Positions 15,558 through 25,141 are shown, counted from the stretch's first letter. The stretch: DNA of 64,000 nucleotides from Mesobacillus jeotgali (GCF_031759225.1 NZ_CP134494.1:622001-686000), one strand, 5' to 3'. Program-made: numbers and translations. The notes: generated by a model from the letters alone, not told the origin.

Positions 15558-17291
15558 TTATGCCAGCTGCTGCTCGGCAAATTCCCTATACAAATCATGA
15601 GTTCGAACCAATTCCTGGTGAGTGCCGATCCCGGTGACTCTTCCTTTTTCGATAAAAACGATCTTATCAGCATTGACGATGGTAGAGAGTCTGTGCGCGA
15701 TGACGAATGTCGTCCGGCCTTCCATCAGGCGGGTCAATGCTTGCTGGACGATGCCTTCTGACTGGCTGTCGAGGCTTGCTGTAGCTTCGTCCATCATCAA
15801 AATTTTCGGATCACGCAGGAAGGCGCGGGCGATGGCGATGCGCTGCCTTTGGCCCCCGGATAGCTTGACGCCACGTTCGCCGACTTCGGTATCGAGCCCT
15901 TTTGGAAAATCTGCGATGAATTGGTCTGCATAGGCCATTTTTGCGACTTCCCACAGACGTTCATCGGGAATTTGATCACCATTTTCGAGTCCGTAATACA
16001 GGTTTTCGCGGATGGTACCGGCCATCATCGCGCTTTCCTGGGATACATAGCCGATTTGGTTGCGCCACGAGTTAAGCGATAGTTGCTGGATCGGAGTGTC
16101 ACCAATCCTGATTTCTCCTTTTATCGGTTCATAAAAACGTTCAATCAGCCCGAACATGGTTGTCTTCCCGCCGCCGCTCGGTCCGACGAAAGCCACCATC
16201 TGTCCTGGCTGCGCGTCCAATGAGACTCCCTCAATGACAGGCTCTTCCTCACTGTAGGCAAAGCTGACATCCTCGATGGTGATTGGCAGGTTGGTAATAT
16301 CTTTTTCGATGCCATCCTGTCCTTCTTCAAGGTGCTGGTCGAGAATTTCGATGATCCTTTCTGTCGCACCTTTCGCTCTTTGCAGCTGGGTAAAGAACAT
16401 CGCGAACGAAGTGATCGGCATGATGATCTGGAATAAATAAAGCAGGAAGGCGATGAGCGCACCTGTCGACATGGTTCCATTCACAACGCGCATTCCGCCG
16501 TATGCGATGATGATGACGATGACGACCATGATCATCAGCTGCATGACTGGACCAATCAACGCGAATATTTGTGCTTCCTTCAACCCGAAGTTGAATAGCT
16601 TATCAATTCCGTTATACCCATTGTCTTCTTCGATTTTTTCAGCCGTCGAGGCTTTCATTAGGCGAATTTCACCGAGTGTCTGGGTGATATGTCCGGTGAA
16701 AATGGCTGTCTCATCCTGCAATCCACGCGCGATTTTGGCCATTTTCCTGCCAAGGGGCATCATAATGGCGAGGGTAAGCGGCACGGAAATGAGCATGAGC
16801 AAGGTCATTTTCCAGTCCATCACCAGCAGAATCACAACAGCACCGATGATTGAAATAATTCCTGTTGCGAAATTCGGGAAATGGTTCGTGATCAGTTCTT
16901 TGACAATACTCGTATCATTGACGATCCGGCTGACCGTTTCACCGCTGGACTGCTTGTCAAAATAGCGGACGGGCATACGGATCAGTTTCGACCACATCCG
17001 TTCGCGCAGCCTCGCCACGACCTTTTGGCCAACATAGCTGAGCAGGTAGATGGAAATCCCACTGATGATTGCCTGAATGATGAAGGCGGCACCAATTGCA
17101 ATCACGAGCGGAACGCTGATCGCCTCAACAGAAAAACCATCAACCAGGTTTTTCGTCAGCAGCGGAACAACCAGGCCAGCCAGGGTAGTGATGATACTCG
17201 CAGCCAGCCCGGTAAAAAGAGCAGCCTTCGGAATATTTGTCGATAAAATCAAATTGAGGAAAGGCTTTAAGCTTGTTTGCTGTTTCTCCAT
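15558..17291 (-). CDS. bmrA: ABC multidrug exporter, half-transporter (BmrA-like)
   Basis: The 577-residue protein has an N-terminal six-helix ABC membrane domain (about 1-310) and a C-terminal ATPase domain with Walker A GPSGGGKTT, signature LSGGQRQRIAIARAF and Walker B ILMMDEATASLD. Length and domain order match homodimeric drug or lipid exporters such as BmrA/YvcC. The start is ATG 17291 after CAGGAGAATAGTA. A longer frame to 17327 lacks a ribosome site. It is a single gene and the substrate is unknown. Confidence 0.85.
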   Translation of the reverse strand: MEKQQTSLKPFLNLILSTNIPKAALFTGLAASIITTLAGLVVPLLTKNLVDGFSVEAISVPLVIAIGAAFIIQAIISGISIYLLSYVGQKVVARLRERMWSKLIRMPVRYFDKQSSGETVSRIVNDTSIVKELITNHFPNFATGIISIIGAVVILLVMDWKMTLLMLISVPLTLAIMMPLGRKMAKIARGLQDETAIFTGHITQTLGEIRLMKASTAEKIEEDNGYNGIDKLFNFGLKEAQIFALIGPVMQLMIMVVIVIIIAYGGMRVVNGTMSTGALIAFLLYLFQIIMPITSFAMFFTQLQRAKGATERIIEILDQHLEEGQDGIEKDITNLPITIEDVSFAYSEEEPVIEGVSLDAQPGQMVAFVGPSGGGKTTMFGLIERFYEPIKGEIRIGDTPIQQLSLNSWRNQIGYVSQESAMMAGTIRENLYYGLENGDQIPDERLWEVAKMAYADQFIADFPKGLDTEVGERGVKLSGGQRQRIAIARAFLRDPKILMMDEATASLDSQSEGIVQQALTRLMEGRTTFVIAHRLSTIVNADKIVFIEKGRVTGIGTHQELVRTHDLYREFAEQQLA

Positions 17292-17466
17292 TACTATTCT
17301 CCTGTTCTTTCTGGATAAATCCATCATAAACCACTTTCAGCATAGATGGAAATATGGGTGTAAGACATAAATAGACATGATAATCGCCTCTTTTACCTTT
17401 AAAAATAAACAAGCAGTCAGTTGCTTGCATATGATGAAGGTGAACAATAGTTTGGAGGTGAAGCAT

Positions 17467-17703
17467 ATGAGTAACGGTGTTCATGCTGCTTGCAGCGTGT
17501 TCGAATTGTTTCTTGGAGTCCTGCTTGGGGTAGGATTGATTCTATTGTCTTACTTTGGACTGATCGGTTTTGTCTTTGGCGGAGCTGCATTGGCTGGTAC
17601 TATAAGCACAATTGTAGGGATTATTGGATTTATCGTGGTCATCCTGTTTGCCTACTGCATTATAAGAAGGTTATGGCGTTGTTGTTTTGGCGGCGGATGC
17701 TAA
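17467..17703 (+). CDS. small two-helix membrane protein
   Basis: The 78-residue protein has two long hydrophobic segments (about 12-38 and 40-65) separated by a Gly turn, then a basic and Cys-rich tail RRLWRCCFGGGC. I do not recognise a family. TTTGGAGGTGAAGC precedes ATG 17467 and an intrinsic terminator follows, so the gene is very likely real. The frame extends upstream to 17377 without a ribosome site. Confidence 0.7.
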   Translation: MSNGVHAACSVFELFLGVLLGVGLILLSYFGLIGFVFGGAALAGTISTIVGIIGFIVVILFAYCIIRRLWRCCFGGGC

Positions 17704-17720
17704 ACGCTTAAAAAAGATTG

Positions 17721-17755
17721 AAAAAACAGTCTCTTTTTGGAGGCTGTTTTTTTTT
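17721..17755 (+). terminator. intrinsic terminator of the small membrane protein gene
   Basis: AAAAAACAGTCT (17721-17732) pairs with AGGCTGTTTTTT with one wobble, followed by further Ts. Confidence 0.8.
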
Positions 17756-17825
17756 GGCCCTCTCAATGCAGGGGAAGGCCTTTCTTAAGATAATACTCCC
17801 AGTAAATTATAAAATTGGGTAATTT

Positions 17826-17852
17826 TGAAACTTTTTACATACCATTCTCGTA
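17826..17852 (+). promoter_or_regulatory. SigW-type promoter of yknWXYZ
   Basis: TGAAAC (17826-17831) and CGTA (17849-17852) are separated by 17 bases with a T-rich start to the spacer, which is the consensus for the extracytoplasmic sigma factor SigW. It lies 44 bases before the yknW start. The B. subtilis yknWXYZ operon is a known SigW target. Confidence 0.9.
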
Positions 17853-17896
17853 AAAGGTAAGGCGAAAGGCTTAAAAAAGAATGGGAGTGTAATGGA

Positions 17897-18562
17897 ATGG
17901 AACAAGAAATGAAAAGCAAAACCGAGAAACCGAGTTTAATAGGGATGTTCTGGAGTCCGGGAGAGCAGTTTGACCGGATACGCCAGAATCCGAAGATTTG
18001 GGTCCCGCTGATTTTAGTGAGTGTCCTGTATGCCATTGGCATGTATTTGATGACATTGTCAATGGATGCCTCTTACCTTGGGCTTGATGGAATGAGTGAG
18101 GAAGAAGCCGCCATGGTGATGGCTTTTTCAAAGATTACGGTTGCAATCACAGGAATCCTGACACCAGTGTTCGTCGTGCTGATATCGAGTGCGATTTATA
18201 TGATTTTTACAAAAATCGCCGGATCTGATGTTACATTCAAGCAGTTATTTTCAATGAATACACATATCATGATCATCGGTGCTGCCGGTCTGTTATTGAA
18301 TATGATACTTAGGGCAGCTATTGGCGGAAATCCGGAAATTTTCATTACAAGTCTTGCTGGATTGATGAACAGTGACAAGCCTGGAGTCCTTGGATCAATC
18401 GAGGTATTTTCTATCTGGCAGTCGATTTTGACAGCGATCGGGCTTCACCGTGTTGCGGGGTTGTCAAAAGGATGGGCATGGGGCATTGCCATCGTTTTCT
18501 TCCTGATTGGAATCGGGTTTGCGATTCTGGGGGCCATGTTCTCTAACACTATGGGTGTCTAA
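17897..18562 (+). CDS. yknW: Yip1-family membrane protein YknW
   Basis: The 221-residue protein has five hydrophobic helices and the Yip1-domain layout, beginning with PSLIGMFWSPGEQFDRIRQNP and a Trp-Pro helix start. In B. subtilis YknW assembles the YknXYZ exporter, which protects against the SdpC killing peptide. The start ATG 17897 follows GGGAG at nine bases. An ATG at 17892 is out of frame. It is the first gene of a tightly packed four-gene operon behind a SigW promoter. Confidence 0.88.
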   Translation: MEQEMKSKTEKPSLIGMFWSPGEQFDRIRQNPKIWVPLILVSVLYAIGMYLMTLSMDASYLGLDGMSEEEAAMVMAFSKITVAITGILTPVFVVLISSAIYMIFTKIAGSDVTFKQLFSMNTHIMIIGAAGLLLNMILRAAIGGNPEIFITSLAGLMNSDKPGVLGSIEVFSIWQSILTAIGLHRVAGLSKGWAWGIAIVFFLIGIGFAILGAMFSNTMGV

Positions 18563-18564
18563 TC

Positions 18565-19683
18565 ATGAATAAGAAGATTTGGATTGCCATTGGCGTAGCC
18601 AGCCTGGTTCTGCTGATGGCCGGGGTGAGCATTTACAGGCAGGCTTTTGCAAAGGGGCCTGAAGTGAAGGTGGTCAATCCGGCGAAGGAAGAAATTGCGG
18701 ATGAGATCATGATCCCGGGAACCGTCGTACTCGAAGAAGAACAGAAAGTTTATGCTTCACCAGATAAAGGCAAGCTGGCTGAGATTCTGGTGAAAGAAGG
18801 CGAAACGGTCAAAAAAGGGGATGTGTTGGCAAAGTATGATGCCAGCGCTTTGAATCTGGAACTGGAGCGAGTCAAACTTCAGGCGGAATCAGGCTACTTG
18901 CGAATCAATCAACTGGATAAAAAGATAAAAGACGTACGGGAAAAGGAATCTGAGCTCAGCAAGCAAATAGGTAAAAAAGCTGCAAAAGAACAGACAGATG
19001 CCGAAATCGACCAGCTTGAGGGTGAAAAAAAGCTGGCGAATATTGACCTCAGACAGGTGCTGCTCCAACAGAAGGACGCAGAAGCACGCTTGCTGGATTT
19101 GGAGATTAAGAGTTTGATAGATGGCATTGTCCTTCAGGTGAATGAGGAAAGCCCAGCAGACCCTGCGGCTGCAGTGAAGCCAGTGATTCACATTGGGAAT
19201 CTTGATGCTAAAGGAGCATCCGGTTATTTATCCGAGTTTGACAGTATGAAGGTAAAAGAAGGGCAGAAGGTCAAGCTTCGATCAGATGTCCTGCCGGATC
19301 AAGAATGGAATGGTGTCGTCGATGACATTGCTGTTTTCCCGGAAGAGACGCAGGCTCAGGCATTGAGTGAGAGTACTGCCGCACAATATCCAATCAGGGT
19401 GAAAGCCAGAGGCATGGATTTGAAGCCAGGATTCCAGCTGATCATGGAAATCGAGACAGAACGGAAAGAGGCGCTGACTGTTCCCGCGGAGGCTGTCCTG
19501 ACTGACAAGGATACAGTCTATGTATTCCTTGTAAAAGAAGGCAAAAGCCACAAGCAGGAAATTGAGACAGGAATCGCCTTTGGCAGCAAAATGGAAGTCA
19601 TCAGTGGTTTGAGCGAGGAAGATCAGGTTATTGCCAATCCGTCCGACAACTTGAAGGATGGAATGGAAGTGGATGTAAAATGA
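18565..19683 (+). CDS. yknX: membrane fusion (adaptor) protein YknX
   Basis: The 372-residue protein has one N-terminal membrane helix (about 5-28), a biotinyl-lipoyl-like half ([24 protein letters not shown]), a coiled-coil hairpin rich in Lys, Glu and Leu (about 95-180) and a beta-barrel end. It is an HlyD/RND-type adaptor that works with the YknYZ ABC transporter outside the membrane. It starts two bases after the yknW stop and overlaps yknY by four bases. Confidence 0.9.
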   Translation: MNKKIWIAIGVASLVLLMAGVSIYRQAFAKGPEVKVVNPAKEEIADEIMIPGTVVLEEEQKVYASPDKGKLAEILVKEGETVKKGDVLAKYDASALNLELERVKLQAESGYLRINQLDKKIKDVREKESELSKQIGKKAAKEQTDAEIDQLEGEKKLANIDLRQVLLQQKDAEARLLDLEIKSLIDGIVLQVNEESPADPAAAVKPVIHIGNLDAKGASGYLSEFDSMKVKEGQKVKLRSDVLPDQEWNGVVDDIAVFPEETQAQALSESTAAQYPIRVKARGMDLKPGFQLIMEIETERKEALTVPAEAVLTDKDTVYVFLVKEGKSHKQEIETGIAFGSKMEVISGLSEEDQVIANPSDNLKDGMEVDVK

Positions 19684-20372
19684 TTGAGCTGAAACAAATT
19701 ACGAAATCCTTTGAAGTGGGCAGGGAAACGATTGATGTCCTAAAAGGAATCGATTTGAGGATCCAGGCAGGAGAATCGGTCGCCATCATGGGACCGTCGG
19801 GTTCGGGCAAATCGACCTTGATGAACATCATTGGCTGCCTTGATAAACCGACAGCCGGTGAGTATGAACTGGCTGGTGAAAATGTCTCGCGCTATTTGGA
19901 TGCTGAACTGGCGAAGGTCAGAAACCAATCGATCGGATTTGTATTTCAGCAATTCCATCTGTTGCCAAGGCTGACGGCGCTCCAGAATGTCGAGCTGCCG
20001 ATGATTTATAGCGGTGTTTCGAAAAAGGAGCGACTGGAAAGGGCAAGGGCTGCTCTCGAAAAGGTTGGGCTTGGCGACCGGATGGACCATCTCCCGAATG
20101 CCTTGTCCGGCGGGCAAAAGCAACGTGTCGCCATTGCCAGGGCTATCGTGAATGAACCAAAAATCATCCTTGCCGATGAGCCGACCGGCGCTCTGGATAC
20201 GAAAACGAGCGAGACGATCATGGAGCTTTTTACCGGTTTGAATGAGGAGGGTTCCACGATTGTCCTTGTTACGCACGAGCCGGAAGTCGCAGAATATGCG
20301 CAGCGGACAATCATGGTCAGGGATGGTCTGATTGTTTCTTCCACACCAGCTGGAAGGGGGATGCGCTCATGA
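19680..20372 (+). CDS. yknY: ABC transporter ATPase YknY
   Basis: The 230-residue ATPase has Walker [12 protein letters not shown]-loop [21 protein letters not shown], signature [15 protein letters not shown] and Walker [13 protein letters not shown], and is of the LolD/MacB type. It powers the permease YknZ. The start overlaps the yknX stop (ATGA) and its end overlaps yknZ by four bases, indicating coupled translation. Confidence 0.92.
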   Translation: MIELKQITKSFEVGRETIDVLKGIDLRIQAGESVAIMGPSGSGKSTLMNIIGCLDKPTAGEYELAGENVSRYLDAELAKVRNQSIGFVFQQFHLLPRLTALQNVELPMIYSGVSKKERLERARAALEKVGLGDRMDHLPNALSGGQKQRVAIARAIVNEPKIILADEPTGALDTKTSETIMELFTGLNEEGSTIVLVTHEPEVAEYAQRTIMVRDGLIVSSTPAGRGMRS

Positions 20373-21562
20373 ATATGATGGAAAATCTCCGGATGGCACT
20401 CGGATCGCTGAAGGCACACAAGATGCGCTCGATTTTAACCATGATCGGCATCATCATCGGCGTTGGGGCAGTCATCATTGTTGTTGCCATCGGCCAGGGC
20501 GGGGAAGCGATGCTGAAAACGCAGCTGACTGGTCCGGGCAACACGATTGAGCTGTTTTACCAGCCGTCTGATGAAGAAATTCAAGCCAATCCGAATATTT
20601 TCAATGAAGCCCCATTTCAACAGGAAGATATTCGCGCGCTGGAAAAAATACCGGAAATCAAGCAGGTGGTGGCATCGAGTTCCCAGCTTTCAAAAGCTTC
20701 CTTCGGCGAAGACACAGTGGACGCTTCCACAACTGGAGTGAGCCAGGCCTTTTTCGAAATGAATGATATCAAGGCGGAAAAAGGCAGAAGCTTCACCGCA
20801 GCTGATTTCCTTGGCGGCAGAAGGGTGGGGATTGTCAGTTATTCAATGCAGGAGGAATTGTTCGGTGGCGAATCGCCAGTCGGAAAGGTGATCCGCATCG
20901 GTGCCCAGCCGATCGAAATCGTCGGCGTACTGGAAAAACCGACTGGACTGTTCGCGTTTGGGACCATGCAAATATATGTTCCAAGTAAAACCTGGCAGAT
21001 CATTTACGGCAAAAGCGATTTTAACCAGGTGACACTTCAGGCCGCATCCGCCGACGAGCTGCAGATCGCCGGCAAAAAGGCGGCAGACCTGTTGAATAAA
21101 ATGCATGACACCGAGGAATCGTACATGGTCATCAACATGGAGGAAATGGCCGAGGGAATCGGCAAAATCACCAAGGTGATGACTTTGATCATCGGAAGCA
21201 TCGCCGGAATCTCCCTGTTTGTCGGCGGCATTGGCGTCATGAATATCATGCTCGTCTCCGTAACCGAGCGAACGAGGGAAATCGGCATCAGGAAGGCACT
21301 TGGCGCGACCAGGTCGCAAATCATGACCCAGTTCCTGATTGAATCCGTCACGCTGACACTGATTGGCGGGGTGCTCGGCATCCTGGTAGGATGGGGTTCC
21401 GCCTCACTGATTTCCTTTTTTGCCGGCTGGCCGTCGCTAGTATCCTGGCAGGTCGTCACCGGAGCCATGCTGTTCTCGATGATCATCGGCATCGTTTTCG
21501 GACTGCTGCCGGCCAACAAAGCATCAAGACTCGACCCAATTGAGTCATTGAGATATGAATAG
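20369..21562 (+). CDS. yknZ: MacB-type ABC permease YknZ
   Basis: The 397-residue protein has one N-terminal helix, a large extracellular MacB-like periplasmic core domain (about 45-240) and three C-terminal helices containing [23 protein letters not shown], the FtsX/MacB signature. With YknX and YknY it should form a mechanotransmission exporter rather than a classic substrate channel. In B. subtilis it confers resistance to SdpC. Confidence 0.92.
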   Translation: MNMMENLRMALGSLKAHKMRSILTMIGIIIGVGAVIIVVAIGQGGEAMLKTQLTGPGNTIELFYQPSDEEIQANPNIFNEAPFQQEDIRALEKIPEIKQVVASSSQLSKASFGEDTVDASTTGVSQAFFEMNDIKAEKGRSFTAADFLGGRRVGIVSYSMQEELFGGESPVGKVIRIGAQPIEIVGVLEKPTGLFAFGTMQIYVPSKTWQIIYGKSDFNQVTLQAASADELQIAGKKAADLLNKMHDTEESYMVINMEEMAEGIGKITKVMTLIIGSIAGISLFVGGIGVMNIMLVSVTERTREIGIRKALGATRSQIMTQFLIESVTLTLIGGVLGILVGWGSASLISFFAGWPSLVSWQVVTGAMLFSMIIGIVFGLLPANKASRLDPIESLRYE

Positions 21563-21727
21563 ACATGCAGCGGGTGCCGTAATCGCGGTTCTGTTAGGAA
21601 TAAATGCAGCGGGTGCCGTTTCGCGGTCCCGATGTATGATAAATTCGGAAACGTGCAGCTGTCTTGCTGTCTATTATATTCTGAAAAAGTGCAGCGGCTG
21701 CCTGAAAAGGTCTCCGCTGCATTTTTA
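21563..21727. repeat. degenerate TGCAGCGG repeats ending in a terminator
   Basis: TGCAGC occurs at 21566, 21605, 21654 and 21690. The first two copies share TGCAGCGGGTGCCGT and TCGCGGT. The last copy, TGCAGCGG (21690-21697), pairs with CCGCTGCA (21714-21721) ahead of five Ts, giving a likely terminator for yknWXYZ. Confidence 0.7.
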
Positions 21728-21756
21728 ACTGGAAAAAATCGATCATAATTTCCATT

Positions 21757-21876
21757 TCGCTATATAAATCAGAAAATCGCTATAAAAAGGAAAACTCGCT
21801 ATATTAATTGGAAAGTCGCTATAAAAAAGAGATTCTCGCTATATAAATCAAAAAATCGCTATATAAAAATTTTTCG
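21757..21876. repeat. six AT-rich units of about 20 bp
   Basis: TCGCTATA recurs at 21757, 21777, 21796, 21816, 21836 and 21856, a period of 19-20 bases, each followed by an A/T-rich stretch such as TAAATCAGAAAA. No inverted symmetry and no frame were seen. The remaining 100 bases up to the next gene show nothing else. Confidence 0.9.
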
Positions 21877-21980
21877 GGTAAGATATTCCTTCCTTATATA
21901 GATATCCTCAGCAGATTAGTAATATATTTCATGAATATTGACTCGATCCTAAGGTTTTTTACAAAAAAGGGGTGAACGTA

Positions 21981-22382
21981 ATGACTTGCCATTATTTTAT
22001 CGCAACAATGAGGCCGATTGAAGAATTCCATGTGAACGGACAGGATGATCCTTTTATAAGTGGTGAGGCGTACAAGAAGGAACTGCCGTTTTCTCTTCCA
22101 TATGTGTATGAATACGGAGGCGAGGGCCCTGAGTTCATCTCGTTTCTGGATGATTTCATGGAATTTGGCGATGTTGTTGAGTTTTATATATATGAAGAAG
22201 GGAAGCGGGGGAGGCCTTTGTCTATCAATCTTCCCGAAGAAGCCCGGACGATCAATCTATTGAAAAAGACCTATAAAGATGAAAATGGTGAATACCGGCT
22301 GGACGAGAAGGAATGGAAAGAACAGCTCGCCAGAAAGACGATTGCCTCGAAGCGGAGCATTACTACTTTCGAAAAATATTAA
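21981..22382 (+). CDS. hypothetical acidic cytosolic protein
   Basis: The 133-residue protein (MTCHYFIATMRPIEEFHVN...) is acidic and has no membrane segment or signal. It alternates strand-like and loop segments and ends in a Lys-rich helix. I do not recognise it. ATG 21981 follows AAAGGGGTGA at good spacing. A GTG at 21972 overlaps that site. It is convergent with the membrane protein gene that follows. Confidence 0.65.
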   Translation: MTCHYFIATMRPIEEFHVNGQDDPFISGEAYKKELPFSLPYVYEYGGEGPEFISFLDDFMEFGDVVEFYIYEEGKRGRPLSINLPEEARTINLLKKTYKDENGEYRLDEKEWKEQLARKTIASKRSITTFEKY

Positions 22383-22416
22383 TATGACAAGCCAATCGGT
22401 CAATCCAAGTGGCCCG

Positions 22417-23166
22417 TTATACGGTTACCAATCGATCATCATTGATATGGTCGAGTTTTTCTTTGATCAAATCAGCGAATTCATCGGGCTGGTCAATGTA
22501 GAACAGCACCTTTTGTACTTCTTTTTCCTGGCCGAAATATCCTCTTGCGATGAGGGGTTCCTTGAAGACGATTTCATATTTAGCTTCATCGCTCATCCCG
22601 AAAATCCTGGTGAGTGCCCGGGGGAAGGCGGTGGCATGAAATACCCCTCTTTCATGGATGATTCCGCCGCTATTATTGTATTTCAGTTTTGCTGGCTGGA
22701 TGGTTTCAATTTCATTCAAGGAAAAACTCAGTCGCCTTCTAGCGCCGATCTGAATGTGGACAGCATTCTTTTTCAACAGAATCGGGGTATTCCTCAACAG
22801 ATTATAATCTCCCATTATGTAAAAGACGCTGTAAATATGAAGCAGCAGCATAACCAGAGCGATTTCCGGCGCTTCTTTTTTCAAATAAATATGGAAGACA
22901 ATCATCTCGATGACCTGTTCATGGACGAGGGCGAGATACAGCCAGAAGTAGTTCGATTTTTTATGATAATAGAAAGTCTCCGAATTACGGGACGGTATCT
23001 TCCATTTGAAAAAAGCATAAAAGAGAATCATCATTTCTTTTTTATAGATCAACAGCAAAGGGTTCTCCGTAATTTTTCCTTTTCGGTATAAAAGAAACAA
23101 ATGCACGAGAAAGCCTTCGAGAAGCACAACAAGAATGATTCCCGTCACAATAAGGCGCGTCTCCAT
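22417..23166 (-). CDS. membrane protein with a C-terminal PH-like part, unknown role
   Basis: The 249-residue protein has an N-terminal helix (about 5-28), two central helices (about 72-118) and a soluble C-terminal half (about 125-249) with strand-rich sequence that could fold like a bacterial PH domain. I cannot name a family. GGGAGGAAT precedes the ATG. It is the last of three reverse-strand genes with a membrane protein and an XRE regulator, probably one operon. Confidence 0.6.
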   Translation of the reverse strand: METRLIVTGIILVVLLEGFLVHLFLLYRKGKITENPLLLIYKKEMMILFYAFFKWKIPSRNSETFYYHKKSNYFWLYLALVHEQVIEMIVFHIYLKKEAPEIALVMLLLHIYSVFYIMGDYNLLRNTPILLKKNAVHIQIGARRRLSFSLNEIETIQPAKLKYNNSGGIIHERGVFHATAFPRALTRIFGMSDEAKYEIVFKEPLIARGYFGQEKEVQKVLFYIDQPDEFADLIKEKLDHINDDRLVTV

Positions 23167-23181
23167 AAAAATTCCTCCCGT

Positions 23182-23613
23182 TTACGAGTATCGTTTCATT
23201 TGGAACCAATAGATCAGGTACTGGGAAACTCCCATGACGATGAACAGAATGATCGGCAAATACGGAATGTGATGGAAGTAAGCGGTCAGGGCAATCGCGA
23301 CCGGGATGGATAAAGCAAAGAAGATGTACACTTTTCTCGTCGCCTTGAAAGTCAGCCACTGCATCCCTTCGTCCTCTTCGCGCATTTCCATCGGGATGAT
23401 TTGTGGTTTTATCGGATCTTCAGGATTGCGTTTATTATAGAGCGGGATTACGGCAATCATGATGAGAATCGGAATGCCCAGCACCATTGGATCGATTTTA
23501 AGCCAGGCCGGGACATGCTCGCTATAATAGTTGCCAATCATGATGATGCCGAGCCCCAATATGAGGACAATATTGAATAAAGGTGATTGAAACGTTCTTT
23601 TTAACACGGTCAT
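23182..23613 (-). CDS. small membrane protein paired with an XRE regulator
   Basis: The 143-residue protein has four hydrophobic helices (about 12-27, 45-60, 93-110 and 115-135) with an acidic loop EMREEDEGMQ between the second and third. Its start shares one base with the stop of the XRE gene (TAATG), so translation is coupled. Small membrane proteins behind a 65-residue XRE regulator are a common Firmicute pair, in which the membrane protein may modulate the regulator. Confidence 0.65.
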   Translation of the reverse strand: MTVLKRTFQSPLFNIVLILGLGIIMIGNYYSEHVPAWLKIDPMVLGIPILIMIAVIPLYNKRNPEDPIKPQIIPMEMREEDEGMQWLTFKATRKVYIFFALSIPVAIALTAYFHHIPYLPIILFIVMGVSQYLIYWFQMKRYS

Positions 23614-23813
23614 TACTCTCCTTCTAAGCGAAATACTTCTTCCACAGGCACTTGGAAAGCAGCTGCGATCTTCAATGCAAGGGTGACGGATGGGGCGTAG
23701 TCGCCCTTTTCAATTAGTCCGATGGTCTGCCTCGTCACGCCAATCTTGTCCGCCAAGTCTTGCTGTGAAAAACGGAATCTCGCACGGTATTCACGAACAG
23801 AGTTTTTCAGCAT
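23613..23813 (-). CDS. XRE-family (Cro/CI) regulator, minimal form
   Basis: The 66-residue protein is a single helix-turn-helix domain with RFSQQDLADKIGVTRQTIGL followed by IEKGDYAPSVTLALKIA and a short VPVEEVFRLEGE end, typical of YgzD/YozG-like regulators. It precedes and overlaps two membrane protein genes that it may regulate. It is divergent from the sucrose repressor gene about 200 bases away. Confidence 0.88.
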   Translation of the reverse strand: MLKNSVREYRARFRFSQQDLADKIGVTRQTIGLIEKGDYAPSVTLALKIAAAFQVPVEEVFRLEGE

Positions 23814-24016
23814 TTACAAGTTTACTCCTTTGGAAATATTTGTTTTTATACTTAAAATGTAATATATCCTTTGCATTTTGTAAACGATTATTTACATTTT
23901 TGCTTCATCAGCATTTTTTGATAAAAAATGAGCTAAGTGTTTGGCCTGCCTTTTAACAATCGCACCGATGCTATATAATGAGGTCAACTAGATTTGCAAG
24001 AAATCAGGTGAACGGA

Positions 24017-25006
24017 ATGAACACGACAATCAACGATATTGCCAGGCTGGCTGGCGTGGCGAAGAGTACGGTATCGAGGTATTTGAACGGCGGGAATGTC
24101 AGCGAAAAGACGAAGGCGAAAATTCGCAAGGTGATTGAGGAAACCAATTATGAACCGAATTCTTTTGCCCAGAGTTTGAAGGCGAAAAAGACAAATTTCA
24201 TCGGAGTGATTGCGCCAACGCTTGATTCATATGTTACGTCGACTGTGCTGATGGCTATTGATGAAGAGCTCAGGAAGCAGGATTATACAACGTTGATCAT
24301 CAGCACGAGCAAGCATATTGACAGGGAAATCGAAAGCCTTGTCAGCCTATCGCGACAGAAAGTGGACGGTATCATTCTGATTGCCACAGGAATGACAGAA
24401 CAGCATATTGAAACGATTAAAACGATTCAGATCCCTGTTTTGATTGTTGCCCAGGAAGTCGATCAGTTTAACTGCATTATCAATGATGATTATCATGCCG
24501 GATTTGAGATGGGACAGTATATTGCCGACAAAGGGCACCAGGTTGTTGCCTACCTTGGTGTGACCGAGAGTGACATTGCTGTTGGCCAGAAGCGAAAACA
24601 AGGAATCCTTGATGGATTGGCAGAGGGCGGAGTACAAGAGGTGAAGGTGTTCCGTTCGGAGTTTGATTTTCAGGATGCCTCCAGAGTAACGGAGGAGATG
24701 CTGTGTCATTTTCAGCCGACAGCCATTATTGGCGCTACCGACACGATCGCATTCGGGGCATTGAAGACCTTATCAAGGCTCGGTAAAAAAGTTCCTGAAG
24801 ATATTTCGTTATCTGGATTTGGCGGCTACAATATCTCTGAAGTCATCCATCCAGCTCTGACAACCATCCGCTACAATAACAAAGAAACCGGTAAGCTGGC
24901 AGCAAATACCATCATCAGGATGACGAATGGGGAAGAAGCACCTCAATTGCAGGTTTCAGGCTATTCTTTTATTGAAGGAGAAAGTGTCAAAAACGTGAAA
25001 AGCTGA
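24017..25006 (+). CDS. scrR: LacI-family repressor of the sucrose operon
   Basis: The 329-residue protein has an N-terminal LacI helix-turn-helix (TINDIARLAGVAKSTVSRYL, residues 4-23) and a periplasmic-binding-like sensor (about 60-325). The start is ATG 24017 after CAGGTGAACGG. A longer frame to 23978 has no ribosome site. It lies directly upstream of scrA-scrB-scrK in the same direction, with two identical palindromic operators in between, so it most likely represses those genes until sucrose or a phosphorylated derivative is present. Confidence 0.88.
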   Translation: MNTTINDIARLAGVAKSTVSRYLNGGNVSEKTKAKIRKVIEETNYEPNSFAQSLKAKKTNFIGVIAPTLDSYVTSTVLMAIDEELRKQDYTTLIISTSKHIDREIESLVSLSRQKVDGIILIATGMTEQHIETIKTIQIPVLIVAQEVDQFNCIINDDYHAGFEMGQYIADKGHQVVAYLGVTESDIAVGQKRKQGILDGLAEGGVQEVKVFRSEFDFQDASRVTEEMLCHFQPTAIIGATDTIAFGALKTLSRLGKKVPEDISLSGFGGYNISEVIHPALTTIRYNNKETGKLAANTIIRMTNGEEAPQLQVSGYSFIEGESVKNVKS

Positions 25007-25017
25007 TAACGTTTTCA
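25003..25017. promoter_or_regulatory. weak cre-like site
   Basis: CTGATAACGTTTTCA differs from the CcpA consensus WTGNAANCGNWNNCW at two positions and overlaps the scrR stop codon, about 45 bases before the first scr operator. It is only a candidate. Confidence 0.35.
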
Positions 25018-25022
25018 AAAAA

Positions 25023-25050
25023 GGGTTGCGGAAAACGCAATCCTGTTTTA
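25023..25050 (+). terminator. weak intrinsic terminator after scrR
   Basis: GGTTGCG pairs with CGCAATCC around a GAAAA loop and is followed by TGTTTTA. Confidence 0.6.
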
Positions 25051-25062
25051 TTATGAGTTTGT

Positions 25063-25074
25063 GGAACCGGTTCC
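25063..25074. promoter_or_regulatory. scr operator 1
   Basis: GGAACCGGTTCC is a perfect 12-base palindrome with the central CG typical of LacI-family operators. An identical copy lies 67 bases downstream. Confidence 0.88.
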
Positions 25075-25129
25075 TACCAACGAAGGGAAAACTGGTGGGA
25101 ACAACGTACTTATTTTTTTATCTATTGAT

Positions 25130-25141
25130 GGAACCGGTTCC
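25130..25141. promoter_or_regulatory. scr operator 2
   Basis: This is a second exact GGAACCGGTTCC, 27 bases before the scrA start. The pair of operators would bracket the promoter. A diverged third half, ACTGGTGGGAAC, lies between them near 25091. Confidence 0.88.

Noticed and set aside
16453..16965. 170-codon frame antisense to the ABC exporter
   Set aside because: It mirrors the transporter's conserved coding sequence and has no ribosome site. Long antisense frames are common opposite GC-richer genes.
22279..23091. 270-codon frame antisense to a membrane protein gene
   Set aside because: The reverse strand has a good ribosome site and membrane helices. The forward frame overlaps the preceding gene and has no start signal.
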